A DNA stretch of 64,000 bases from Hyaloperonospora brassicae (lineage: Eukaryota; Oomycota; Peronosporomycetes; Peronosporales; Peronosporaceae), in assembly GCA_947650285.1 (NCBI GenBank), contig CANTFL010000714.1, positions 24,273 to 88,272 on the forward strand. The letters are read 5' to 3'. This document shows positions 35,013 through 45,911 of the stretch, in pieces; within the stretch, counting starts at the first letter, position 1, and every line of letters starts with the position of its first letter. The notes beneath the pieces are model-generated. The model was not told where the DNA came from. It saw nothing but the letters and a program-made list of their open reading frames with translations, and ran no database searches. Both the position numbers and the translations under genes were made by a program.

Positions 35013-35742
35013 TAGCGCCGAAGTGACTTTAAAGAAGTCGTTGTTGAGACCATCTGGTCCAGCTGTATTATGTCTGCCAAGCTCTGCAATGACGTGCGGT
35101 CCTCCTCTGACAAAGGCGCCAATCAGAATTTATTGGCCGCAGAGGATAGCCGACGCCCGGCCGGAATAGACACAAACGCCCGGATTGCAGCGTAGAGAGC
35201 TGGTATAGGCTCTGTTGGAGGACTTGGCCTAGCAGCGGGTACCACTCGACGGAGAATTTAGTGGCGATCGACATAGGTCTCGTGAATACAGAGCCGTGGA
35301 GATTTTAGATCTTTGACACGGTCTGATCGCGTTCTCAATCCGAGACGCGCTTGTAAGACCACCGAAGACTCGCTGCGGTCCGTGCCGGACGCTGTCTCAG
35401 TCGGGCCAAGTGCTCCAAACGGATGTCTTCCATGTTTGAGGTGATAACCTGTTGTTTCGTGAGGCAATGGCGCCTGTCATGCTGGAACATTTTCGATATG
35501 TAACGATACCGCCGCCGCAGCCCGGCCCATTTGCGAACTCGTGCGATGTACCCCTTACACGCTTCAACCATTGTGTCCCAGTGCCGAGCGAAATGCTTCC
35601 GGCCGACCCCCAGATCAGTTAATCCACCGATAAGTTCCTGTAAGACTTAAGCCGGCTGGGAAGCCTCGATAGGTTATTTAACTTGTCTTCCACTATTAGA
35701 AAAAGAGGTCTTACGCCGTCCACGTAAGTGGAGCTCGACTTC
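35013..35742 (-). pseudogene. LINE segment between endonuclease and RT
   Basis: The frame 35571-35335 is rich in Arg (ARVRKWAGLRRRYRYISKMF), typical of the linker ahead of LINE RT. No catalytic motif. Confidence 0.45.
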
Positions 35743-36511
35743 TTAAAGATCCGACACACAAGAGGGGACACGCACAGCCACCCACAGAACTAAAGCTAAC
35801 CAGATTTGGGGAACGTAAAATCTATCGATGCGGCTCGCGCTGGCACCCTCCCAGTGTATATAATGGTCGACAGTGGAGTCGGTCTCATCATCTGCATGAT
35901 CGCGGATCACCATGGCATCCGCCCACTCGTTGTGATCGGGGAACGCTTCGAGTGCCGGACTTTCAGGACGGCAAGATCGCCGATGGCCGAGACGGTCCAG
36001 CAACAGGCCTTAAACGCAATTAAAATTTTCCAGGACTACGGCTTGGGCACGCGGTAGATTCCACCTCGACAATCTAGAGAAAACAATTCTCGGTCGGATT
36101 GCAGGGTCGGGGCGTACACATTTAACAGAACCATTCCGTCAATAGATATTGCTATATCCCGTGTACTCCAGAGATCCTGTTTGTATGCCGAGGCAGATAA
36201 AGCAGACGGGGTGTCAGCAAAATAGCTACTCCACCGGCTTGCGACGACCCCGTACTCCAGTAGGATAACGGCGGGAGGCTATAATACATTCGCTGCCCCC
36301 AAAATGTCGCCCACTGTAGACTTCGTGCCCTTGCTTGTTCCGCGTCCACAACGTGGGTCTCCTGAATACACCACGCGATGGGCCGCTCCCGAGGTGGTCG
36401 ACCCTGCCAAGACGACATATAATGTGGCCGTGCCTGTTTCGTAAACCCCCGAACGTTATGCGTGATAATTTTGACGCTCAAAAGACCTGCCGCGAAAAAA
36501 GATGGATCCAA
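35743..36511 (-). pseudogene. LINE AP-type endonuclease remnant
   Basis: Frame 36511-36152 begins near KIITHNVRGFTKQARPHYM and contains AWCIQETHVVDAEQAR and SQAGGVAILLTPRLLYLP. These are the first catalytic motifs of the exonuclease/endonuclease/phosphatase fold (an Asn after the first strand, then QETH with the catalytic Glu). Frame 36003-35743 carries the later ASASRIDRFYVP motif. The two frames are separated by a degraded stretch. The enzyme nicks the target DNA to start target-primed reverse transcription. Confidence 0.75.
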
Positions 36512-36513
36512 CG

Positions 36514-38404
36514 TCGCATCCCGAGACCAGTCCGCTTACAAAGCCGCGCGACCGTATTCGTCCACCCCAGTCAGATCTTGCTCACGCAAACGCGACGTCA
36601 TATTGAACGTTGAGCTGCCCTTGGTATAACATGGGCTCCAGCTCCTCCGCTGGCGTGATAGCTATAGAGAAGAAGCGTTCAATGGAGTTTTAATCGATCT
36701 GGTAACCCCCGCTTGGAAAATAAATCGTTTTGTAAACATGGTTGTTCCGTAGAAGCTGCAAATGCCTTCAAATTTTGCCAGAGGGTGAGGATTCCTCACT
36801 ATGGGCATCGATTAGAGCCGCAGTTTCTTGCTCGAAGATACTGGCGCTGAGGAGATGCCTGCTAAACCTCGCCTTGTTGCGCGTATCGCACAGGATTAAG
36901 AATATCAAAGCCAGCATCTTTAAGATCCCGCATGTGACGCCAATCATCCCCATGGTCGATGAGAGAATATAATGTAGTCAAAGATGCCCGGTGCGCGGCA
37001 CTTGTGACCCACTGGTCGAGCCATCCTTGTTTAGTCGGTGAATATACCTTGCAGCGTTATGAAAGCAAACCAGCCGTTAGACACTCCTGTCGCCACGTTG
37101 CTGCCCAATGGACCAGGACAGGATCGGCCAGACTGTTAAGTAATTCCCCCGGGAAGGCGAATTGCCGGACAAAATACAGGGGAATATGAGGATCCCTTTG
37201 GGCTGCCATTATCCAGCTTTGTGTTAACCCTTGAGCAATCGGAAACGGAGTCGTTGTTGCGGATGACCAGTCGGATCGCATGGATTGCCAATCCGACGGC
37301 TATTTATACCTTTCGATCCGTTCCTACGGCACCTGTCGCAACACCAACGCCCCGGCGGCATTATCGTTCTCCTCGGCCGCTTGGACGGAAATTTACGCTT
37401 GGAAAATGTGTCAGCTGTCTCTACCGGTTCCCACAGAGAGTACTTTAGGCCACGCTCTCTAGGCTGAGAGCCACCGAATGCGGATACTGCGCCCTGCGGT
37501 GATGTATACAAAATTAATTGGTTGGAGGCTCCCCCTTCTTCGATGATGATTTACTTTCCCGTAGGAAGCCCACTGCCGTTTGTCCGGTATCCAACGATAA
37601 ATAAAATATAGCTACCGACAATGGACCTCCTTGTTCAACGTTTCCCTCTGTAGATGAATCCAACCGAATCTTGGGAGGACAGCATATAAGAGCTCCTACG
37701 GCCATGGATGCTGAATCCGGAAGCTCCTCGCCCACTACTGCGTGAGGCAATGCTGAGTGTGTTTACATAAAAATGGAGCACTAGCGTAAGACCCTTCGAT
37801 GGAGCGACTTTAGCTGCTTGTAGTCCATCGATACAAGCATTCAGCTTCAATGGAAATTTTTGAACAGTCTCCACCGCCATATTGTACTTGGTCGTTACTG
37901 TATGACAGTATTTTCTACAGCTAAAGGGTTCCAATTCCTTATCACCAACGTATAGGACTTAGATGCCCCTTTGGATGAAGAGAGCTGCCATCCCGAGAGT
38001 ATTGATACCGCCACACACCGTCTCGTCGATTTTTGAGGTCCTGTCCGATGTAGAGGAGGCATAATTGTGGAGGAACAACCGAACTGATTAGCCGATTCCT
38101 TAGGCTGCATCGATGCTCAACCTTTCCCAACGTTCTGGAGATCCTGGACCCGCACGTCGTGGGCATTATATTCTCTGGGTGTAGCAGACCGGCAAATTTG
38201 ATACCGCGTTTGATACTGGCCGTGAGTCGTTCCAGCGCATCGCTGTCTGCATGCATGTCAGCGTCGACGTATGCTTGTGCCACTGCCATCTCCATTCAAT
38301 TTTTTGTCGCTGGGGAGACCACCTCGCGTAATCACAAAAGTCCGACAAGACAGCGCATATCGCTCGGTGCTCCTTGAAGACGTTGTTCCAGGCGGAGCGC
38401 ACGC
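36514..38404 (-). other. LINE region between ORF1 and endonuclease, degraded
   Basis: Several frames of 60-117 residues on the minus strand (for example 38295-37942, 37934-37635, 37750-37514) are probably pieces of ORF1's C-terminus and the ORF2 start. No domain can be read with confidence. Confidence 0.35.
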
Positions 38405-40279
38405 TTAGGGTTGAACGCCAGCCCACACATTATTCGGACGCTCACGACTCGTTTTTTGAATCTTCATCGTCAGTAAAATTGGGCCAGACATATCCGGCGC
38501 TTTGACATGAGCCAGCGCCGGCCGCTTTGCGGATTTTGGAGCTGGAGCTCGCCTGGGTGGCCCTGAGTGGGGAACGAACCCCCGAGGGTCCGTCTTGTTC
38601 TCGAGATCTGTCCCACCGTCCGAAGGATCTCTATCCTCGGATGTAGCATCGTCTGGCCCTAACACCGATTATCTGCCAAGTAAAACTGTCGGCCGCGCCT
38701 TCTCCGGCGCCGCGTGAGACTTGAAGATTTTTTACCCACGCAACGGTTTGGCAATCCAAGGTTGCTCAGCTACCGGTGTAAGAACTGGCCCTGAACCGAA
38801 GGCAGCTCTCCACTCCGTAGTATAAGTTGGGCGGGACCATTCTATGTTCCGGCTAGTCAATTCAGCCGATGCCGAGGACATCGATGAGGTCACCACCAGC
38901 GGCATTGCGGCCGTGCTGGACGCTGCTTATACGGCTTGCTAAACCGTAATCCGGTCTGCTGCCATACGGCGAATCTCACCGAGCTACCAAACGGTTTCGC
39001 CAGGTCCGCCAGGGAGCAGAGGTCTCTCTCAAGTACCTCGTTCCCCCCTGGTCCTCGAAGTTGAAGATCATTGTAGCCACATCTTGCCGCCGTATGGCCG
39101 AGCTCCCCACTCTGTCGACACCGAAGGCGGCGTCCAACGTCTGGGTGTTGAATGATGATGGGCGTACCAAATCATAGAATTGTCACGATCCCTTTCAAGA
39201 ATGTTGGACAGTCACAGAGGTAAAAGGTGACTTTCCATAATGTTGACGTTTGTGACTGGGGGCAATACGTATCGAGATCCTCCACTTCAAAATCCGTTGG
39301 GATCTTGGACTTCAGGTATGTTATGACCGTCCCAATCTCCTTGAATGCCGTAAGATCATAAAGAACTATAGAGTAACCGGCCCTTTGCTGCCAATTTCAT
39401 CTGGTCGGACACTGCTGGCGTCCCTAAACGGATCCTCATTCCAGGGGATGCGCGTTTGACTGGTAAATCACCCGTCTACGAAAAGAAATGCGCACTTTTT
39501 AAAGTCTTTGCTGTCTCTCGTGAAAGAAAGAAGAAGTGCAACGACTTTGTTGCCCGGTCGTAATTGATGGTCTTGGTTAAACTGAAAAATTTGTGGAGCT
39601 CCGGCAGATTGTCCTGGGCCAGCTCCGCCGATTCTAGAAACACCGCGACTATTGACCTCGTCGCCTGGCCGCCAATCAGTACTTAACGATCCGGACCTAA
39701 ATCCAACACAAGATGGCGTTTGATTTGAGCCTGTATTGTACTGTATAGCCGCAAGCGCTCTGGACTATCCAAAAGTTTCCTTAGAAAGAAGGGCATACGA
39801 TGACGCGCGATATGACCTTCCACGATCCCAATGATTATACGCCACTCGTCCGTTGTACCCTCCAGTAAGGAGAAGTTGTGACGCAGACCTGACCGACAGG
39901 CACAAATAGCCTCAAAACGCTTAACGTCGTCAGAAGAAAATTTGGACGGATATATGATAAAATCCTCGTACGTTTAGCTAGTAATGGAAACTCGGTCGCC
40001 CGCCATGGTCGAGGTCCCCTGGATCACTACCTGCACCCACTGGTTCATTACGGGAGCCTTCGCCCATTTGTGTTGGCTTTCCAACCGACGAACAATCTCT
40101 GTAAAACCCCATTTTGTAGACAAGAGGTCCTTAACGAGCGAGGAAGCAAGCCTTTTCCAGTCCTGGAATGTCCCAGTCGACGCGACAAAAGCTTTTTTAA
40201 AGTAGTTGCAAGAGACTCGACGCCTCTGCGTGTCGCAAGCGTGGATACCACTTAAGAGGATTTTGGATCCCAGCTGCAT
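38405..40279 (-). pseudogene. LINE ORF1 remnant
   Basis: Separate minus-strand frames: 40279-39974 (MQLGSKILLSGIHACD, WGFTEIVRRLESQHKW), a Cys/His peptide at about 39070-39120, and a basic, proline-rich frame at 38665-38405 (PPRRAPAPKSAKRPALAH). The peptide reads CRQSGELGHTAARC, which has the spacing of a CCHC knuckle but with serine for the second cysteine. ORF1 proteins of LINEs bind the element RNA. The frames between are degraded, so the extent is approximate. Confidence 0.5.
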
Positions 40280-40855
40280 AATTCGACATCTTTTTAATTT
40301 CGCTGCAAACAGATCCTTGATTGTTTAAAGCCAAGCATCCATATGACTTGAGCCTGGGTGGATTTTCATCTCCGCCACTAACGCACGCAACATGGAGGCT
40401 GCGAGAGGGTTATCCCTGACTCGGGCTAAGGTACAGAGGGCCGTTGTCCTTCATTTGACGCTTCGGCGGTCTGCGTCGTGTTGTTCGGCTCGGTGGATGC
40501 CCTCAGCCGGTCGCTTCCCCCCGGCCGCGTCTCGGGAGCGTCTCTGCGACCGGCGCCGCGGGTGCCTCAGAAGCAGTCCGGGGAATGAGGATAACCCCCC
40601 GATGGTAAGCAAGCGTCTCACTCGACTGGGATGCGGCCGACGGGGTGGCGGCTTCGTCCTTCGCCTCCGCATGATCCGGAAAGAGAGTCTCTTTGCATTC
40701 GAGAGATTCCGGTGGCCTTCCCGCCCCCCCCCCTCAGGGGGAGGTTTAAAGTCTGCGTGCTTGTCGTGGTGATACGAGGACCCAGCTGTTACCAGCCCTA
40801 GCGAATTTTTGCTCTAAATTTGACGGCTTAACAACCCCGAGTCAAATTTGAGAGT

Positions 40856-40862
40856 GTACGAA
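40856..40862. other. Target-site duplication GTACGAA, right of LINE
   Basis: Second copy of the 7-bp sequence at 32007-32013. The gypsy RT resumes directly after it. Confidence 0.7.
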
Positions 40863-41750
40863 CGGAAAGGTGGACGTGGAAGTTCACAGAACATGCGTTC
40901 GTCAGGTTCTTAAACTAATGTGCATGCATAAGTTGTACGCAGACCTCAAGTAGTTTATAATTAGCGGCTATCGAAATAGTACTTCTTGGGTGCTTCGTAA
41001 GTAAGCGCGGCGTACGCCCCGATCCCAAAAAGATCAAGGCGATTACCGACTGGACCGTGCCAGTCGATGCCAAGAGGCTTCATAAGTTCCTTGTCCTAGC
41101 GGAGTACTTGCACAAGAACTCACGAAACTGCTTTGAGATGACTTTCCATCTTTCTTGTTTGCTCAAGAAAAAGGTAAAGGGGTCATGGAACGCTGAATGT
41201 TAGCTTTCCTTTATAATCATCAAGAATAGTTTGATACAGTCGCTTCCATTGGCTATTGCCGGCCAGGACAGGATATTCCATGTGGTCTGTGACGCCAGCG
41301 ATTTTTCAATCGGCTATGTGTTGATACAGTATGACACAGACGGCACAGAGCGCGTAATCTCCTGTAAGTCGCTTCAGCTAAAACTAGCTGAACGCAATTA
41401 ATCAGTGCATGAAATGGGACTTCTTGCCATGAGCTACGGCCGTCTAAGTTTCGCGTCTAACTCTTGGGAGATAGACCGTTCCTCTTCTATACGGACCATG
41501 CGTCACTACGTACGGCCGTAAAATTCCCCCACCTCTCGCAAATAATGTCGAGGTGGATGTCTTTATTCTCGGAGCTTAACTTCTCCGTACAGTATAAACC
41601 AAGACTACTGAACTTCGTCACTGATGCGCTTTCGCGTTGGCCCGATTTCGATCTGCCTGCGCCCTTTGACAGTAAGGTTTTGCCCACTGTTGCGACGCTA
41701 TCAGTCAGTGTGCTGTCACCGCCTTTACTCGACGACGTGCGGTAGGCATA
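40863..41750 (+). pseudogene. RT thumb and RNase H remnant of the + family-2 element
   Basis: It resumes with KLYADLK and continues through RRTPRSQKD. RNase H follows: IFHVVCDASDFSIGY, FYTDHASLRTAVKFPHLSQI, NFVTDALSRWPDFDLP. It is heavily interrupted by stops and frameshifts and about a quarter of residues differ from the minus-strand copy, in contrast to the near-identical sequence further right. Confidence 0.75.
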
Positions 41751-41759
41751 CGCAGAGAC

Positions 41760-43415
41760 ACGGATCTGCTCCGTTTGATAGGTCATCTAGCGATTCCATC
41801 CCGGAAATCCTTGTAAGTTTTGCCGGTTCTATACCGTTCCTCGTTGGATTTTTATACGACTCGAAATGGTCTACTGTACTACACAGCAGTTGTCGACGAC
41901 AATTCTCGTGTCTTCGTTCCCGGTCATGATGAAGTGCGTTTGCGCATCATGTTCGAATGTCACGATGCGCCATCAGGTGGGCATCGTGGTAGAGAAAAGA
42001 CTTACTTTACGTGTAGTCGTGGCTTTTGATGGTCACGCCAGTATCATTTTGTGCTCAAATACATTTGTTATTGCGAGGTTTGTCAGCGGTTGCAGCTTAG
42101 TTCTGTATCCCCGTGCACCATTAAAATATCTGCCGGTCCTGGAAGAGTGTTAGGAGTCCGTGTCCATGAACTTTGTCTTCGGGTTTTCCGAAGACACTAA
42201 CAAGAATCATGGTATTATTGTGTTTGTGGATCGTTACAGCAAGATGGTACATCTTGCTGCAGTCCCAGAATCGATCAACGCACACGGTTGTGCGCGTGTC
42301 TCCATCGACGCAGTGTTTCGACTCCGCGAATTACCCCGTTAACTCGTGTCCGACCGTGACCCTAGGTTCATGACGGAGTTTTGGCAATCCGTGTTCCGCA
42401 CATCGGGAACACGGTTGAAGATGTCAACCTCTGACAATCCTGAAACAGATGGTCAGACAAAACGTGCAAACCGTGTCCTCGAAGAAAGTCTTCGTCGATG
42501 CGTCCACTCCTTTTCGAGTCGGAGTGATTTTTTGCCGATATTCGAGTTCGCCATCAACAACTCCGTGCATGCGTCCACAACGCATACACCGTTCTACGTG
42601 AATGGCTTACGCCACCCACGTATTCCCGCCCTCAAACAGAGTAACTCTGGGTTAAGGGGGGGGGACTCGCTCGAGCAAAAACCGTTTTGGCTCTTGCTCA
42701 TCACGTATCACCGCTCACGCCGATACGTTTGATGCCGATGTCGAAAACGTCGACATCGAGGAAATCGAACTCAGCAGTAGCGATGACGCTGCTTCTACAT
42801 CAGACAATGATGACGATGCTAGGATATTCAGCATCGTCAACGACAATGCCAGCGAGGAAGAAGACACCCTCGCTGAAGAAGGGAAGAATTTCTTAGAAGT
42901 GCGCACGAAGCGCACTGAAAGACAAAACAACGAGTCAGCAGAGAACTTCCTGCTGACTCGAGAGGCGGTAGTCCGTTTCGTTCAGGACTCCATTGCAAAT
43001 GCGGTGAGCCGCCAGAAACGGAACGCAGACAAGAATGGAAGAGCAAATGTTCTTTCATTTGAAGGTTAACGACCTAGTGCTACTGTCTACGGTAAACTTA
43101 CCTGGACATGCAGGCACTAATGTCGGCAGTAGTAAACTACTACCAAAATACATTGGTCCCTTTCGTGTATTGCACCGCAAAGGCAATGCATTCACAATTA
43201 AGCTGCCTCGAAGTATGCGCAGGCACCCTACGTCCTATGTTGGTCGTCTCCGCCCGTACTATCCGTACGAGGCCTCTTCCGAGACCAAAAACATCCGGCC
43301 CACTCAAAAATCCCCAGCAATTTCTTGTGATCACGGACCAAACTCTCAAGTTGGTCAATCATCGATGCTCTCTCGCGGCGAGCTGCCTCTAGCTTGTTGC
43401 GCAAGTGACGAGTAA
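41760..43415 (+). pseudogene. Integrase remnant of the + family-2 element
   Basis: The zinc-binding region (MFECHDAPSGGHRGREKTYF) lies before 42144 and is diverged. The catalytic core lies after it: SMNFVFGFSEDTN, LVSDRDPRFMTEFWQSVF, NPETDGQTKRANRVLEES, FEFAINNSVHASTTHTPFYV. The C-terminal module has LLPKYIGPFRVLHRKG and RRHPTSYVGRLRPYYP. D, D and E of the core are present. A TAG at about 42151 and a TAA at about 42340 are shared exactly with the other copy. No chromodomain follows; the frame ends at 43415 inside the antisense ORF. Confidence 0.85.
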
Positions 43416-45091
43416 CGCGTTCGTTCTCAAGCTGAGCGAACGCGAATTCCGATCGATCTTTTCCTGTTTGGTACAGAAACATCGCACGTTCGTTAGCGAG
43501 ACATTCCGTCGACTGTACTTGTGCTCCACGTCTTCCCTCGACTCGGTCAGGTATTTTTCGTGGCGATCGACAATCTCCGCCAGTCCCGGCTGCTGAGCCG
43601 GATCTAGTCTTTACACTTCCACCGAAACCCCTGGTATATTCTCACGGTGGTCGACGCTTTGAAGTGGGGCGTATTTCAGGCCGCAGCGTGAAGAACGGGG
43701 AGAGGACAAGTTGTCTTGTCCGCTGGCGTAGGTATCCACCTTCGTTAGACATCTGGTAGACCCGGTCTCAGCTGATAGCTGATGTTGAGGGTCTCGCCCG
43801 CCAGTATGACGAGACTCATTCGATTGGTCTTTGGTATCATCGGTAAACACGCGCATTTGGCGCTTGTATACGGATTGCAAGTTTGCAATCGCGTCACGCA
43901 TCTGAGGTGAGATGTGTGCCCTTCCCCAGGGCGAACTTAGGGAATACACGTCATTACGTGCACGTTGCGAGTTGTTGATACAGCTCGCACTAGGATCACC
44001 CTATGTGAGGCAAGGAATGCCTACCTTACGTGATAATCGATACAAATAATAACTTGTACCGCTTGTTGTTCTTTTCTCGAACTTGATGCGTAATGCATTA
44101 AGTTTTTGGAGGCACGGTTTACGTCCAAAATTATAGACGTTTTGGACGAACGCGTTCCACGCTGCCAAAAGCGAGGTCTTGCCACGCTTTTAGTTACCAT
44201 TGTACCATCAATGCTCAAGAAAAGCATCGAGATAGAAGTCTTCTTCAGCACGAAAGTTGCTCGCGCTGGAGGAAAAGCCATGAATCTCGGTCGCATCGAA
44301 TAATGGAATTCTATGGTGTTGGCTTGTCTCGCAATACAAGCTATTGATGAGCTGTTCGGGCAAACGACAAGTTTTCAGCTCATCACGCTTCAACGTGGTA
44401 CCTTCGTCGGTATCACGGGCTTCAGTGTAGAGACGGCTCGCTCCATCGCCAACGCGCTTGTGCGAAGACGCACTAGTTGATCGTGGTAATGAGTAATAGT
44501 ACTCATCATGAGACTCATCATCACTGCCGAACAGACTGTGACGCAAGCCGCAAGCCCGTTTGTTCGTCAGTTCCTTAGTTGAAGGAAGAGGTACCGTAGG
44601 TTTTTGCAATGCCTCTGGAGCCTTTTCCGAGTCAGACACATCTGACTCGCCAGAGTAGCTGACCCATAACTCGGAATCATCGTGTGCACGTGGTGCGATA
44701 CCGCGTGCGTCTGCATCAACAGGTGCTGCAGGCAGAGAACTATTAGCAGTTGACGGGTCATCTGCCGAAGAGGCTGACGCAGCAACAGGCTGTGTCAACT
44801 TTGATTCGTCCCGCATAGACATATTAACTATGCGAGGTAAAGTCAGGTATGAATGGGTATGACCAGACAGGTGCTTCCTGTTCCTATATTGACCAAAGGG
44901 TGGCCACCAAGGTTTGATAGTCACGCGATGACTATCAAATAAGGGGGGGGTGATATAACGGAATAGCCCGTTACATGACATTTTCAATAAGGATAAAATG
45001 ACAACAAATTATACTACGTTGAATATTCTTTTAACTACATCAATAAGCATAGTTATTTGTTGAAATTACCGAAGGGTCTACTCATTGGTTG
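42144..45091 (+). repeat. Left arm of a near-identical 2.9-kb inverted repeat
   Basis: This arm matches the reverse complement of 45779-48721 with only about a dozen differences that I could find. It spans the integrase core, antisense ORF and first 138 bases of the 3' LTR. At 42144 (GAGTGTTAGGAGTCC) similarity drops at once to a diverged level, and at 45091 it drops inside the LTR. Confidence 0.88.
43228..44976 (-). pseudogene. Antisense ORF of the + family-2 element, broken
   Basis: The first part (to 44208, about 250 residues) can start at an ATG inside the 3' LTR (44976) or more likely at 44822 (MSMRDESKLTQPVAASASSA). It is Ser/Asp/Glu rich (YSGESDVSDSEKAPEAL, FGSDDESHDEYYYSLPRST) and ends FSSSASNFRAEEDFYLDAFL then TGA. 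Further frames follow on the same strand: 43949-43611, then 43482-43228 with a coiled coil (FAQLENERVTRHLRNKLEA, SMIDQLESLVRDHKKLLG). The end overlaps the pol C-terminus. It parallels the family-1 antisense ORF in place and architecture. An intron across 44.0-44.2 kb is possible instead of decay. Confidence 0.6.
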
Positions 45092-45397
45092 ATATCGTGA
45101 TGATATCAACCCACCAATCGCTGCTAGACGCGCGTAATGGGTGGTGAGTAGACGTCATCATACATATAGTTATATCAGTATAATTAAGTCAGGACAACAG
45201 AGATTCAAGGAGTTATAGGACTTGATTATATTAATACAGTTTTACTTTTACCAAGAGACTAGTCTGACTACTTAGTCTCCTTTCCTTCCTCTGTGTTTTC
45301 CCTTAAAACACCTAGAAGGGCACTGTCGGCCACTGTCGTCAGTGGAAGTATACTCCGTACTGGTCACCCAGTACGTAATCAACAGTGCCCTGCTACA
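44954..45397 (+). repeat. 3' LTR of the + family-2 element (444 bp), mosaic
   Basis: Begins TATAACGGAATAG after a G-rich polypurine tract (AATAAGGGGGGGGGTGA) and ends CCCTGCTACA. The first 138 bases are identical to the LTR at 45472-45911. The remainder is close to the 5' LTR of the other element (52767-53209), including the ending CGTCAGTGGAAGTATACTCC. It contains the nested palindrome at 45076-45153. Confidence 0.85.
45076..45153 (+). repeat. Conserved nested palindrome in the family-2 LTR
   Basis: Outer arms GTCTACTCA...TGAGTAGAC enclose two inner inverted repeats: GGTTGATATC-gtgat-GATATCAACC and ACCCACCAAT...AATGGGTGGT. The shape is a three-way junction. The same arrangement is present in all four family-2 LTRs (29430-29507, 45711-45789, 53011-53088). 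Confidence 0.8.
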
Positions 45398-45471
45398 GTT
45401 AACCTCCAACTACGCGGGTGCGATGTGTGACTAAAAATGTTGGTGTAGCTCAACGATAGCGTAAGGCGTTT
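45398..45471. other. Spacer between the two family-2 elements
   Basis: Only 74 bp of non-element sequence separates the two 3' LTRs. It contains GTGTAGCTCAACGATAGCG, which looks like a tRNA D-arm, but acceptor and anticodon arms cannot be completed before the LTR begins. Confidence 0.7.
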
Positions 45472-45911
45472 TGTAACGTGGCACCGACGACTACGTACTG
45501 GACTACCAGTACGGAGTGAACTATCACTGACAACATAGAAGGCCAGTGCCCAGCTAGGTGTAAACACTTACATAGAGGATATTAACGACTAAGGTAACGA
45601 CATTAGTCGTAGTAAAAGTAAAACTGTTTTCAATACATTTAGTCCGATAACTCTTGTTTCTCTTGTTCGCCCTGACTTAATTATATAAGTTGAACTAAAC
45701 GTATTATGACGTCTACTCACCACCCATTGCTCGCGTCTAGCAGCGATTGGTGGGTTGATATAATCACGATATCAACCAAATGAGTAGACCCTTCGGTAAT
45801 TTCAACAAATAACTATGCTTATTGATGTAGTTAAAAGAATATTCAACGTAGTATAATTTGTTGTCATTTTATCCTTATTGAAAATGTCATGTAACGGGCT
45901 ATTCCGTTATA
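45472..45911 (-). repeat. 3' LTR of the - family-2 element (440 bp)
   Basis: In minus orientation it starts TATAACGGAATAG and ends GTGCCACGTTACA. The first 138 bases equal those of the LTR at 44954. The rest is clearly diverged from the element's own 5' LTR and ends with the GTTGTCAGTGATAGTTCACTCC type seen at 29310-29749. Confidence 0.85.

Larger units (their letters stand above)
32014..40855 (-). mobile_element. LINE (non-LTR retrotransposon), about 8.8 kb, inserted in gypsy RT
   Basis: On the minus strand, 5' to 3': a GC-rich leader (about 40.4-40.8 kb), an ORF1 region with a zinc-knuckle remnant, an AP-type endonuclease (36.5-35.7 kb), reverse transcriptase (35.0-34.1 kb) and a C-terminal Cys/His motif (about 32.6 kb). 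This order is that of L1/Tx1-like LINEs. Frames are broken by many frameshifts and stops. I see no poly(A) at the 3' end. Length and both ends suggest a full-length insertion. Confidence 0.82.
29310..45397 (+). mobile_element. Family-2 Ty3/gypsy element (+ strand), decayed and split by a LINE
   Basis: The 5' LTR, gag, protease and N-terminal RT run to 32013. The remaining RT, RNase H, integrase and antisense region continue at 40856, and the 3' LTR ends at 45397. The two halves join in register with the better copy on the minus strand (45472-53209), so 32014-40855 is an insertion. Without it the element is about 7.2 kb. Gag has lost about 0.5 kb compared with the other copy, and stops are numerous. 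From 42144 onward the sequence is nearly identical to the minus-strand copy, while before that it is clearly diverged. Confidence 0.88.

Noticed and set aside
44021..44303. Plus and minus ORFs overlapping the antisense gene region (also mirrored at 46561-46843)
   Set aside because: They exist on both strands at the same place and are duplicated only because the arms are an inverted repeat; they read as shadow frames.
45434..45471. tRNA-like D-arm next to the - element's LTR
   Set aside because: Only the D-arm-like stretch is present; the anticodon and T arms cannot be found, so no tRNA gene is called.
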